This document shows, piece by piece, positions 1 through 9,109 of a DNA stretch of 64,000 bases; position 1 is the stretch's first letter; each line of letters opens with the position of its first letter. The position numbers were made by a program, and so were the translations under genes. The stretch is from Pseudoalteromonas luteoviolacea S2607 (GTDB lineage: Bacteria; Pseudomonadota; Gammaproteobacteria; Enterobacterales; Alteromonadaceae), in assembly GCF_001625575.1 (NCBI RefSeq), contig NZ_AUXV01000015.1, positions 78,836 to 142,835 on the forward strand, in the 5' to 3' direction. Below the pieces are notes generated by a model that was not told the DNA's origin, did not search any database, and saw nothing but the letters and a program-made list of their open reading frames with translations.

Positions 1-213
1 GTCTTCTGTCGACTCTATATCTTCTTGATAATATTTATACTTTTTCATTATGTGGGCGCGGGCATCTTTGGCCGAATGAAAGCTACCATTCCTTTCATAC
101 TGACATCCAGAGTGCTCCACATAATCAAGTAAATGTACTATTTCTGCGGAAATCTCAGCTGCCGCGGCAGACATGAACAGCGAGGTGGCAATAGCCAGTA
201 TTGAATATTTCAT
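1..213 (-). CDS. DUF5329-like secreted protein, 3' part cut by window edge
   Basis: The reading frame is open from an ATG at 213 to the left edge (71 codons) and has no stop, so the C-terminus lies outside the window. Residues 1-19 form a signal peptide (MKYSILAIATSLFMSAAAA). The mature part begins with EISAEIVHLLDYVEHSGC, then YERNGSFHSAKDARAHIMKKY. This pattern of a hydrophobic helix, one Cys and an R-N-G-x-x-H-x-A-x-x-A-x-x-H stretch is what I remember of DUF5329 proteins, which are small periplasmic proteins of unknown function. The family call rests on memory of that motif. No function can be given. Confidence 0.7.
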   Translation of the reverse strand, partial: MKYSILAIATSLFMSAAAAEISAEIVHLLDYVEHSGCQYERNGSFHSAKDARAHIMKKYKYYQEDIESTED

Positions 214-303
214 AGCGTTCCTTGTGCTCACTAATAAATGAAAGGGACAAATTGGGTTTTCCAATAAGACGTCTTTAATTGCGAAAAGGTTGCAATCAGA
301 ACT

Positions 304-334
304 AAAAAAGCGACTTTTAAACACTAAAAGTCGC
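304..334 (-). terminator. Intrinsic terminator after the propeller gene
   Basis: A perfect 10-bp stem (310-319 with 325-334) encloses a 5-nt loop. On the minus strand it is followed by a run of six T (plus-strand A at 304-309). It lies 24 bp past the stop codon of the minus-strand gene ending at 358. Confidence 0.85.
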
Positions 335-357
335 TATCACATTGATAAAGTCAAAGG

Positions 358-1572
358 TTATTCTACAGTCACAAGGCCTGTTTTTGAGTCGTATAATATT
401 TTGCCAGCCTCCCCTGAGGCGTAGCCGTACTCGCAAACGCCTTTACGGGCTCTAATTACTTTATAATCACCATCTGCGGTCGAGAAATACCACTTAGTAC
501 TCCCATCGCTTTTCTTTCTCCCTTTACCATTTCTGTTTAAGGTGTATTGATGGTCTAAAAAGTTATTCCACATGCGTGCACAGCGATTGGCATTGGGGTT
601 TTTAGTAAACTTATTGTGTTTATTCAACCTGTCTTTTGCCTCAACAGGAAAGCCCTGATCGTTGAAATTGACACTGTTGTCTTTGAACCCGTCCAAGTTC
701 GCGACCTTTTCTGTTTGCCCATCATTGACCCAAAATTGCTTCGCTTTATCGACCTCTAGTTGTAAGGCATGTGCGATGACAGGCAGTGTATTTCCGCAGC
801 CTTGTGAGTAGCTCAAATCAGCGATGTGCTCAGGGCCATCCATATAAAATGTAGCCTGAGCAGTCTGTGGATCTAGTGTATAAATCTTGGCGTTTTCACC
901 ACGCTCTCTTGCGGATACATAAATCACGCCTTGACTGTCAACTGCAAGACCTGAAGCCCAATGCAAGTTGTGCTCACCAACTTTGTCGAGCGTCATATCG
1001 CCATCGTTCAAAACGTACAAAGCTTTAGCATTGAGGACATAAATTAAATTACCATCAGCAGAGTACGCAATGTCGCCATGAGCAAAGTCATCATAAACAG
1101 CGTCACTGGCATTCATTTTTCCCATTACGGTCTTTTCGCCAGTTGTTAAGTCAAACTGGTACATATATGTTTGGCTAGTAGCAAGCAAATACGTCCCATC
1201 AGGAGATACTGCTGAACGCTTAATCGGATAACTTGTTGTAGCAGCGACTTCGCTTTGTTGCATTGTTGCAGTGTCGAAAACGAAAATCTTTGACGCGTTG
1301 CTTTCGGTATCGAAGCGCTTGATTGTGTAAAGCTTGTCACCGCTGCCAGCCAAGTTACTCGCGCTAATGTCAGCCCCAGGAACCTCTCTCACAACTTTGC
1401 TGCGCGTATCGATGTGGTACAGTGCGCTGCTTTGAGCGTTTGCGTATCGATCGATGGCGTATAAGCCACTGAGACACACTGACGATTGGGCTAGTGCACC
1501 AAAACTACTCAACGCCGCCGCAGCGATTATGCCTAAACCATATATTTTGTTGACCGTTTGCTTCATGGGCAT
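358..1572 (-). CDS. Secreted beta-propeller-like protein with unknown C-terminal domain
   Basis: 404 aa with a signal peptide (residues about 1-28, cleavage near GALAQ). Residues 30-260 read as repeated blades of YncE/DUF6923-like propellers: ALYHIDTRSK, KIFVFDTATM, YMYQFDLTTGE, LIYVLNAKALYVLN and KIYTLDPQTAQ alternate with SPDGTYLLAT and YSADGNLIYV. Cys at about 33 and 258 may tie the first and last blades together. Residues about 275-404 are a separate basic domain (NKHNKFTKNPNANRCARMWN, NRNGKGRKKSDGSTKW, ARKGVCEYGY) that I do not recognise. A second ATG at codon 3 (1566) is an equally possible start. The upstream region carries a dense motif cluster at 1713-1847. It could be a surface or periplasmic binding protein; enzymatic activity is not evident. 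Confidence 0.75.
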   Translation of the reverse strand: MPMKQTVNKIYGLGIIAAAALSSFGALAQSSVCLSGLYAIDRYANAQSSALYHIDTRSKVVREVPGADISASNLAGSGDKLYTIKRFDTESNASKIFVFDTATMQQSEVAATTSYPIKRSAVSPDGTYLLATSQTYMYQFDLTTGEKTVMGKMNASDAVYDDFAHGDIAYSADGNLIYVLNAKALYVLNDGDMTLDKVGEHNLHWASGLAVDSQGVIYVSARERGENAKIYTLDPQTAQATFYMDGPEHIADLSYSQGCGNTLPVIAHALQLEVDKAKQFWVNDGQTEKVANLDGFKDNSVNFNDQGFPVEAKDRLNKHNKFTKNPNANRCARMWNNFLDHQYTLNRNGKGRKKSDGSTKWYFSTADGDYKVIRARKGVCEYGYASGEAGKILYDSKTGLVTVE

Positions 1573-1712
1573 ACCCGTAATTATGAATGATGTAGAGTTA
1601 AAGCAAGTTACACACCAAGAATTTTAAATCCATAGCAATCATAAAGATAAAAATAAAAAAACACTAAAGTCTAGATATAAGCCAAATGAAAAGGGCCATA
1701 GTCAAAGAACCG

Positions 1713-1847
1713 TTGCAAAATGCAAAACATTTTTGCAAAATTTTTTGCTAGATGCCCCCGTGAACCTTAATGCGCTCTATCGTCAGGCAATATAACCGCG
1801 TCATTTTGCTTTGCAATTTGCAAATTGGTAATTTTGCAAAGTGCAAA
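1713..1847. promoter_or_regulatory. Cluster of TTGCAAA-type motifs, probable operator array
   Basis: TGCAAA or its complement occurs in two groups. The first group is TTGCAAAA (1713-1720), TGCAAAA (1721-1727), TTTTGCAAAA (1731-1740) and TTTTGC (1743-1748). The second is TTTTGC (1804-1809), TTGCAATTTGCAAA (1811-1824) and TTTTGCAAAGTGCAAA (1832-1847). TTTGCAAA is self-complementary, so each copy can bind a dimer. The array lies 140-275 bp upstream of the propeller gene. The binding protein is unknown. Confidence 0.45.
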
Positions 1848-1882
1848 TGTCGCTCATTAATTACCCGCGTAGATAAATATAT

Positions 1883-1907
1883 GGGCCACCTACTTAAAGG
1901 TTAGCCC
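1883..1907 (-). terminator. Hairpin after the NRPS gene
   Basis: On the minus strand GGGC..ACCT pairs with AGGT..GCCC around TTAAGT, with a small bulge. It lies 13 bp past the NRPS stop and is followed by AT-rich sequence but no clean T run. A weak terminator is the likeliest reading. Confidence 0.45.
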
Positions 1908-1919
1908 TATTTGGATTTG

Positions 1920-4900
1920 CTAATCACATAAGTGACTTGTCGCAAAGTACTTTGCTATCGTCTGCTCCGGTAGATGAGGGGGAGACAAATTAAATTGCTC
2001 AAACCAATGCCAGGTTTTTTGGCTGCTAATCGGCGCAAACTCTGAATCAGAATTAGCGCTTACATCAGCAGCCAGTTTACGCATATCATCGATGAACAAA
2101 TACTCCCCATCCACTTTGTTCCCAGATTTCTTAAACTCGACCAGAGACTCAATAAAACGCGCGTAACTCGTAAGTTTAATTGGCGTCTCGGACACCTTAT
2201 TTCTCGCTCTGACCAAATCTGAAAAATACAAGTGCTGAGCATTCGCTAAATGATACACAGGGAGCACTTTAGGCTGAATTGCCAATGTGGTTAGCGCTTT
2301 AGCTACGTAGTCCACAGGTAAGATGCTCGTCTGAAAACGGTTATCCTCAAAACAAACTCCCAAGTTAGAGGTTAACTTCATGAGCATTGTTAGCCACTGC
2401 TCCTGATCACTCAACCCCGTTCTCTGACACCCTGATGTAAGGCCGAGCCTGACAACACTAATATCAAACCCACGCTGTTGCGCTTGATTGATCAGCAATT
2501 CCGAAGCCCATTTCGTTGAAACGTATCCCTGCGTATGTATATGCTTTTGAACATGCAATGCCGTGTGTTCATCGGCTAAGGCAGACTGTTTTAAAACCGC
2601 GGTTGTAGATACAAAAACCATCCGCTTTGGTACACCCTGCTGTTGTAGGTCAATTAACTCGATGGTGCTATTTACATTAGCAGCCTTCATTTGCTCAAAC
2701 TGTGCCAAATGGTCCATATAGGTTGCGCAATGAATGATCAGGTTTACTTTGCAAGCGACAGTATTGTAACTATCGCAACTCAGCCCTAATCGCTTTTTCG
2801 CTAAGTCTCCCGTTACAACTTTTATCCTGCTTTCAAAATCACTGTCCCACAAACGTGCTTTTTGAAGGCTTTGCTTAATTTTATGTGCCGCATGCTGTTG
2901 ATCATCAGCCCTTACTAAACAATATACCGTCAACGCTGTATCTTTAAGCAATTGTGCAAGTGTATAGCGCCCCACAAATCCTGTTGCGCCTGTTAATAAT
3001 ATGGCTTTGAATCCACCTGCGGACTCTGGCGCTTCACCTGTTAGATCCTCTGGGAGCATAAACTGAGCCGGATCAATTAAATCAGTCGTATTTGGTTTAA
3101 ACTCCGAGAGCTGCCTCACTGTCCGGTGGCTATATAAATTGCGTAAGGTAAAACTTTGCCCCGTTAACCTCTCTATTTGGTGAGCAAGTTGCATGGCAAG
3201 CATGGAATGACCGCCTAGCTCAAAAAAGTCGTCATCTACACCCACCTTTTGTACGCCTAGCAAGCGCTCAAAAACAGCGCAAAGCTGCTTTTCGAACTTT
3301 TCATTGGGTGCCGAGTACTCGCGTTCAGACTGAAAGTTTGGTGTGGGTAATTTACCTATATCTAATTTACCGTTAAACGTCAGTGGCAAGCCCTCAACTT
3401 CGATGTAAACACTTGGATGCATAAATGAAGGTAGTCGCCGTTCAATATACGATCTAATTTCTTGCGCTTGGCCTTGCCCTAAAGTCGCCTGCACATAAGC
3501 TACTAAGTGAGTCTGTCCTTGGTGCTTAAAGTCTATCACCGCTGCGTTCTTAACATGTTTATGCGCGAGCAATACACTTTCAATCTCACCTAACTCAATT
3601 CTGAACCCGCGCACTTTGACTTGGCCGTCATTGCGCCCGCAAAACTCCAGTTCGCCATCGCTTCTCCAACGGACTAAATCGCCAGTTCTATACATCATAG
3701 CACCGCTATCATCACCGAATACATCGGGAATAAAGCGCGCTTTTGAGAGCTCGGCCCTGTTTAAATAACCCGCCGCAACTCCATCACCTGAAACATAAAG
3801 CTCTCCTTGCACGCCCTTTGGCACTAAACGCTGAGACGAGTCAAGAACATACACGCGGCGTGTGTTAACGGGTTTTCCTATGGGGACATTAGCGCCTTTA
3901 AACCCATTGCAGCGATAAGTCGTAACAATGGTACTTTCGGTAGGACCATAGCCGTTTATAAGGTGTTGAGGGCAAGCACCTGACGCCTGTAATTGTCGAA
4001 CCGTTTCACTGTTTGCCGCTTCCCCTCCAAATATCAGGTATTTCAAATCAGCAAAGCAATGTGGTGCATAGCTATACAAACTGTCCAACAATGATGTCGT
4101 TAACCATAATGTGGTGATTTTTTCTTTGCTTAGCATGGATAGAATATCTGAAATACTAGGCTGCATCATGTCGGGAATAAGCAAAGTCGCACCATGACAG
4201 AGCGCACCCCAGATTTCGAAAAGTGCCATATCAAAATTAGGGTTTGCCAATTGGACAAGCCTATCGTCTGCACAAAACTCAACGTAACCATTATTTTGAA
4301 TCAATGACACGACACCTCGATGCGTCGTTTGAACCCCTTTTGGTGCCCCCGTGGTACCAGATGTATAGATTAAGTACGCCAGAGAATCGATACTCCCTGC
4401 TGTATTTACGTCATCACTTGCACTGTTAACGCCAATGAGATCGCTATAGCAAATGCTCTTACAATTATGTCCAGCCAGATTTTCGATATTGATCTTATCC
4501 GAAATCACCAATAAGGGACGACTGTCCTCTAGCATGGCCTTTACACGTACAATAGGATATTCAGGAGAGATCATCACAACGACAGCACCCAATTTAAGCA
4601 CTGCAAGCGCGCTCACAATCATCCCGACGCCCCGTGACTGAAATATACCAATATGCTGCTGTTGCAAACTTCCTCTATTTGAATGCTGCAATAAACCGCG
4701 CGCAAGCTGATTAGCGCGCTCGTTTAACGCTTGATAACTGATTTCTATGTCTTTATATTTGAGCGCAGTTTTTTGACCTTGCCTGCATACCTGCTCTGCA
4801 AACAGTTCGTGAATTCGCAATTGTCGCAATGGGGTGTTTTTTGATGGCTGGCTCCACTGATGTAACAACACATCTCTTTCATCAAAAGGGATCACATCTA

Positions 4901-7900
4901 ACGTGCTTAACAATGTATGAGGCCTTTCAATTAATTGCGCCAAAGCGATTTGGTACATGTGCGCAAACCTTGATATGGTTTCACACTCGAAAAGTGCAGT
5001 CGCATAATTCCAATCAATTACAATGTTTTCGTCACTGTCATCAATAAGAATGGTCATATCATATTTAGCGGCAGTATGAAGGTGATGAGGTATTATTCTC
5101 ATTCCTTGAGGAAGGTCGTCTTGCTCGGTAAATGCTTGCACACTAAACAACACTTGGAAAATAGGCGAACGTGAAGGATCAAAATCTGCATCAACCGCGT
5201 TGACAATGTCATTCAGTGGTAATGCTTGGTGCGCACGGACTTCAGCAACGCTGTTGATAGTCAATTTAAGCAATTCCAACATGGTCACGTCGCCGTTTTC
5301 GAGCTTCACACGAATTGGCAGTGAATTAACAAAAAAGCCAATTAGCGACTGCGTTTGCGTCACATATCGATTTTCAAAAGGCGTACCTATTATCAAATCA
5401 TACTGCTGAGACAACTTTTGACATAGTGCAAAAAAACCACTCAGCATCACATGATACAAAGTCGTGTTCTGCATTTGAGCAAATGCCTTGAGCTTAGCTG
5501 ACAACTCAGTGTCTAGGGTCACAAATTGACTTTTACCGATGTAATCAAAATTTGTGCACCTTCCTTTATCGTAGGGCAGCAGCAAGCTTTCTGCACCATC
5601 TAAGTATTCTTGCCAGAAGGTTTTGAGCGTGACATGTTCTTCACCTTTGAGTGCACTGCGCTGCCAGCTCGCATAATCACGATAAGTCACTGCGAGCGAA
5701 GGTAAAGGCCCTTTGCGTCCATAAAAGTGAGCTAACTCTCGAAATAAAATACTTAGAGACCACCCATCAACCACAATATGGTGAATATTTATCAGTAAGT
5801 ACCGCTCTTGTTCAGTCGCAATCATAGTCAACTTAACCGGAAGCTCATTCGCCAGATTAAATACTTCATTGGCGTATTGAACCTGCATTTTATGAAGCGC
5901 CTCATCCGATTTGACTTTGATGCGCCGTAGCTCAAAGTTCTGCTTCGATATCCATGGCAAGGCCTGCTTATGTGTATGCCAGCGGTATTGGGTTTTCAGA
6001 ATTGCATGCCTTGACGCCACTTCTTCGAGTGCTTGCACAAGAGCATTGCAATCAAAGTTTGCGCTTAGTTCAAATAAAAATGGGGTATTGTAGGCAATTT
6101 CGGCTTCTTTAATGGACTGAATAAACAGTAACCGCTGCTCTGCAAAAGAAAGCACAGGTTCATTCGATTTAGGTATTTCAATCGCCTGATTGCGGTGAAC
6201 TAATTTGGATAATGCCGATACCGTGGGGTTTTCAAACAGCCCATTTAATGCAAAGTCTAACGCTAATTCTTGCTGGCAAAGTGATTGAAATTTAAGTAAC
6301 TTTATGGAGTTTCCGCCGAGCTGCAAAAAATTATCTTCTATGCCCACCTGATCCACGCCAAGCACCCTTTCAACCAATGAACAAAGCGCTTCTTGTAACG
6401 GAGTACTGGGCGCCACAAATAGCTTCTGCTCACGCGTTTGATAGTTAGTAGTAAGTGACTTAACGTCTATTTTACCATTTAGCGTCAGTGGGAGCTGTGC
6501 AATGTAAACTAGGTCACTCGGTACCATATGTGCTGGTAGTCTAGCTTCTAGGGCATTTAATAAAACCGCTTTGGTGGCGGCATTTAACGCTTTAAGGTCA
6601 CCTTCCAATTGCACAAAACTTACTAGTTTTTGACCCGAGTTTTGCCCGATTGCAAGAGTGTGTGCATTTTTCACATTCAACTGGCTCATTAAAGCGTGGT
6701 TTATAGCTGCAAGCTCGACGCGATAACCATTGATTTTGACCTGCCCGTCGCGCCGTCCCATAAATCGAAGTGCCCCTTGACTGTCAAAATAGCCAAGATC
6801 GCCGGTTTTATAAGCTCTTAACCGTCCTTGTTCAGTGTCAATTTCAATGAACTTACCAGCCTCTTGCTGCTTATTTAAGTAACCGACGGCGAGCCCCGAA
6901 CCAACAGTAACGACTTCTCCAACACAACCTTGTGGAAGAGGTGTGCCGCTGTGTGTTGCAACGAAAACACCAGTGCCGTTGATGGCCTCTCCTATGGGTA
7001 GAGGGATGTGACTAGGCCAATCTCTGGGGATTGGAAAGCAACTAGTGAAAACCGTGTTTTCAGTGGGACCATAACCATTAATAATTTGGATTTGAGCATT
7101 GTTTTCATAGACTTGTGCAACATGAATAGGCGAAACAACATCACCACCCACGATGAGCTGTTTAAGCCCATCAAAAATAAGTGGGTCTATTTCCACTAAG
7201 GCGTGAAACAGCGCCGCCGTCAAAAACGCGGTATTTACTCGGTCACAAAAAAGTTCACGTAGATGGTCAGGTTTAAATTCAGCCTCTGCTACCAAGTGAA
7301 CACAGCCACCATTGAGCAAAGCTCCCCAAAATTCAAACACAAATGCATCAAAACTCTGATTAGCAGCACAGAGCATTTCGGTGTTTCTGTTAAGAGCCAC
7401 AAAATTCGGCTTTATGACTAATCGCTCCACACCACGGTGTGCACACACAATACCTTTTGGCTGCCCTGTGGATCCTGATGAAAAATTGATATAGAGAGGT
7501 GATTGAGCTGCCACATTAACACTGCGATAAGGCGCGATTGCCGTCTCTTGTAGTTGACTTAGCGTATACCTCGCCACCTCACCATTGTACTCGTAACAGT
7601 CACTAATAATCGCGCTCGCTGCACTTTGCGCTGTGATAGTCTGTACGCGGGAATTAGACTCATTTGGGGAGATTGGCACATATACACCACCAGCATATAC
7701 AACTCCAAGTATTGCTTTTGCTAGCGCAATACCGCGAGGCAGTACAATGACGACTTTATTACCTTGTTCTATTCCTGCACACTGCAACGATGATGCAATA
7801 CTCTTTGCCGCACTAGCTAATGCTTTATAACTCAATTGTTCACCATTGTAGCTTAGCGCTATTTTGTGAGGCTCTTGACTCGCTACATGCTCAAAAATAC

Positions 7901-8741
7901 TTAAAACGTCTGGCTTATTTTTCAAAATATTCGGTATATTTTGAGGAACTGAGTGACAAGCTTTAGAGCGCTGAAATAAACTGGACTCAAATATATCTGC
8001 GATGGTTTTTAGCGAGTATTCACTCAGAGATTTACCAAACCAGTGCCAAGTTAAACTTAAACCGCCTTCTTTTAATTCTATAAAAATGAGTGCTTTACTC
8101 TTCGAATTTGATTTAAGCCTTTGCTTTAGTTCAGTATTGTCACTGTTTTTCAGCCATACGACTTCGATGGCCTCGAGCGGATTCTCAGCTTTATCAATGC
8201 CCAGCGATGCGCATAGCCCCTTGGCATCGACGTAACCTGTAGCTAAGTCTTGTTGCAATTGAGTAGCAAATTGAGACGCCGATACGGCTTCTCCTTGCTG
8301 ACCAAACCGAATAGGACGTTTGAGTAGGTAACCTTCTTGTTCGAACGACACGTGCAATACCACATCAGATTGCCCACTGTAGGTCGAAAATGCATGACAC
8401 AGGTGATAAAAAATAGCAGCCGTGTTGCCGAGCTTTGTGTTACTTAATATTGATTGCCACAACGTAAACTTAGCACCGTGAATACATTGTATAAATTGTC
8501 CACAGTCTTCATTTGGCATGCACATGTTATGTAAATGAACAGGTTCATAACCCAAAAATCGTGCTTGCCAATAAGCATTTTGTGACTTCATATAGTCAAG
8601 CAATGTCCGCTCATGACCACGCACTCGATTGATCACTTCGTCAGATACTTTAAAAGGTGATTGCAAAGTAATTTCATCATTTTTGAGAGATAGTGTGACT
8701 CCCTCAGCATATAAATTTTTTAATATATTTTTAGCGTTCAT
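1920..8741 (-). CDS. Two-module non-ribosomal peptide synthetase with reductase release (A-T-C-A-T-R)
   Basis: 2273 aa from ATG 8741. A GTG at 8792 would add 17 residues, but the docking domain starts at the ATG (MNAKNILKNLYAEGVTLSL). Numbering below is from the GTG. Order: TubC-type docking domain 18-70; half condensation domain 71-295 lacking HHxxxDG; A1 298-785 (NFSSGSTGQPKG, GYGPTE, NGK); carrier 793-870 (LGGNS, Ser829); full condensation domain 877-1325 (HHIVVDG at 1004); A2 1328-1818 (YTSGTTGAPKG, GYGPTE, NGK); carrier 1826-1898 (LGGHS, Ser1863); thioester reductase 1928-2290 (GATGFVGR, YVSTK). Two amino acids should be joined and released as an aldehyde by NAD(P)H reduction, as in AusA-type enzymes whose products cyclise to pyrazinones. 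Hand-read specificity codes are DAFFIGGVFK (Val/Ile-like) and DMFWIGGIVK (unclear). No epimerisation or thioesterase domain is present, and no docking partner lies in the window. Confidence 0.95.
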   Translation of the reverse strand: MNAKNILKNLYAEGVTLSLKNDEITLQSPFKVSDEVINRVRGHERTLLDYMKSQNAYWQARFLGYEPVHLHNMCMPNEDCGQFIQCIHGAKFTLWQSILSNTKLGNTAAIFYHLCHAFSTYSGQSDVVLHVSFEQEGYLLKRPIRFGQQGEAVSASQFATQLQQDLATGYVDAKGLCASLGIDKAENPLEAIEVVWLKNSDNTELKQRLKSNSKSKALIFIELKEGGLSLTWHWFGKSLSEYSLKTIADIFESSLFQRSKACHSVPQNIPNILKNKPDVLSIFEHVASQEPHKIALSYNGEQLSYKALASAAKSIASSLQCAGIEQGNKVVIVLPRGIALAKAILGVVYAGGVYVPISPNESNSRVQTITAQSAASAIISDCYEYNGEVARYTLSQLQETAIAPYRSVNVAAQSPLYINFSSGSTGQPKGIVCAHRGVERLVIKPNFVALNRNTEMLCAANQSFDAFVFEFWGALLNGGCVHLVAEAEFKPDHLRELFCDRVNTAFLTAALFHALVEIDPLIFDGLKQLIVGGDVVSPIHVAQVYENNAQIQIINGYGPTENTVFTSCFPIPRDWPSHIPLPIGEAINGTGVFVATHSGTPLPQGCVGEVVTVGSGLAVGYLNKQQEAGKFIEIDTEQGRLRAYKTGDLGYFDSQGALRFMGRRDGQVKINGYRVELAAINHALMSQLNVKNAHTLAIGQNSGQKLVSFVQLEGDLKALNAATKAVLLNALEARLPAHMVPSDLVYIAQLPLTLNGKIDVKSLTTNYQTREQKLFVAPSTPLQEALCSLVERVLGVDQVGIEDNFLQLGGNSIKLLKFQSLCQQELALDFALNGLFENPTVSALSKLVHRNQAIEIPKSNEPVLSFAEQRLLFIQSIKEAEIAYNTPFLFELSANFDCNALVQALEEVASRHAILKTQYRWHTHKQALPWISKQNFELRRIKVKSDEALHKMQVQYANEVFNLANELPVKLTMIATEQERYLLINIHHIVVDGWSLSILFRELAHFYGRKGPLPSLAVTYRDYASWQRSALKGEEHVTLKTFWQEYLDGAESLLLPYDKGRCTNFDYIGKSQFVTLDTELSAKLKAFAQMQNTTLYHVMLSGFFALCQKLSQQYDLIIGTPFENRYVTQTQSLIGFFVNSLPIRVKLENGDVTMLELLKLTINSVAEVRAHQALPLNDIVNAVDADFDPSRSPIFQVLFSVQAFTEQDDLPQGMRIIPHHLHTAAKYDMTILIDDSDENIVIDWNYATALFECETISRFAHMYQIALAQLIERPHTLLSTLDVIPFDERDVLLHQWSQPSKNTPLRQLRIHELFAEQVCRQGQKTALKYKDIEISYQALNERANQLARGLLQHSNRGSLQQQHIGIFQSRGVGMIVSALAVLKLGAVVVMISPEYPIVRVKAMLEDSRPLLVISDKINIENLAGHNCKSICYSDLIGVNSASDDVNTAGSIDSLAYLIYTSGTTGAPKGVQTTHRGVVSLIQNNGYVEFCADDRLVQLANPNFDMALFEIWGALCHGATLLIPDMMQPSISDILSMLSKEKITTLWLTTSLLDSLYSYAPHCFADLKYLIFGGEAANSETVRQLQASGACPQHLINGYGPTESTIVTTYRCNGFKGANVPIGKPVNTRRVYVLDSSQRLVPKGVQGELYVSGDGVAAGYLNRAELSKARFIPDVFGDDSGAMMYRTGDLVRWRSDGELEFCGRNDGQVKVRGFRIELGEIESVLLAHKHVKNAAVIDFKHQGQTHLVAYVQATLGQGQAQEIRSYIERRLPSFMHPSVYIEVEGLPLTFNGKLDIGKLPTPNFQSEREYSAPNEKFEKQLCAVFERLLGVQKVGVDDDFFELGGHSMLAMQLAHQIERLTGQSFTLRNLYSHRTVRQLSEFKPNTTDLIDPAQFMLPEDLTGEAPESAGGFKAILLTGATGFVGRYTLAQLLKDTALTVYCLVRADDQQHAAHKIKQSLQKARLWDSDFESRIKVVTGDLAKKRLGLSCDSYNTVACKVNLIIHCATYMDHLAQFEQMKAANVNSTIELIDLQQQGVPKRMVFVSTTAVLKQSALADEHTALHVQKHIHTQGYVSTKWASELLINQAQQRGFDISVVRLGLTSGCQRTGLSDQEQWLTMLMKLTSNLGVCFEDNRFQTSILPVDYVAKALTTLAIQPKVLPVYHLANAQHLYFSDLVRARNKVSETPIKLTSYARFIESLVEFKKSGNKVDGEYLFIDDMRKLAADVSANSDSEFAPISSQKTWHWFEQFNLSPPHLPEQTIAKYFATSHLCD

Positions 8742-9109
8742 AATTAACCACTGTATTGTTTTTCCTTGTTGATTTTTATTTTCACGCACCACAATGTTGA
8801 TTATTCGAAGCTCACATCAGCCTTTGAATAAAAACATTTGTGCAACAATAATGTAATTAGTTGCTTTCAGTAAAAACAAGTAAAAAAAAACAATAAAGTA
8901 TTACTATTAAGAACTTATTTAAGTAATTAGTTGGTTGGTAGCAAGGGGTTGGCGTTTGGCGCGCACAAATAGATTGACTCTGTTTAAAATGTACAGCTCC
9001 CGTTCAATCTAGTACGCTTTAGACTTTTGAAAATATTCAGTATAAAGTTGGCGCAGCAATGTAGAAAACGACATTGCTGCGCCATTTGAGTACAGGTTCT
9101 AAGAGTCGG
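8742..9109. other. NRPS upstream region
   Basis: No gene is visible. This AT-rich stretch should carry the NRPS promoter, but I could not place -35/-10 boxes with confidence. A strong hairpin (9050-9083) closes the upstream exporter genes, so the NRPS probably has its own promoter. Confidence 0.5.
9050..9083 (-). terminator. Strong hairpin after exporter permease gene
   Basis: A perfect 13-bp stem (9050-9062 with 9071-9083) with an 8-nt loop lies 26 bp past the permease stop codon. The minus-strand sequence after it is AACTTTATA, so the T run is poor. It may terminate transcription or protect the 3' end of the mRNA. Confidence 0.6.

Larger units (their letters stand above)
1573..1919. other. 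Intergenic region with motif cluster and NRPS terminator
   Basis: No gene is seen in these 347 bases. They form the upstream region of the propeller gene and the downstream end of the NRPS gene. They hold the TTGCAAA cluster (1713-1847) and a hairpin (1883-1907), both listed separately. Confidence 0.7.

Noticed and set aside
8742..8792. GTG start giving the NRPS 17 extra residues
   Set aside because: The extra residues (VRENKNQQGKTIQWLI) precede the docking domain and have no family support; the ATG at 8741 starts the domain.
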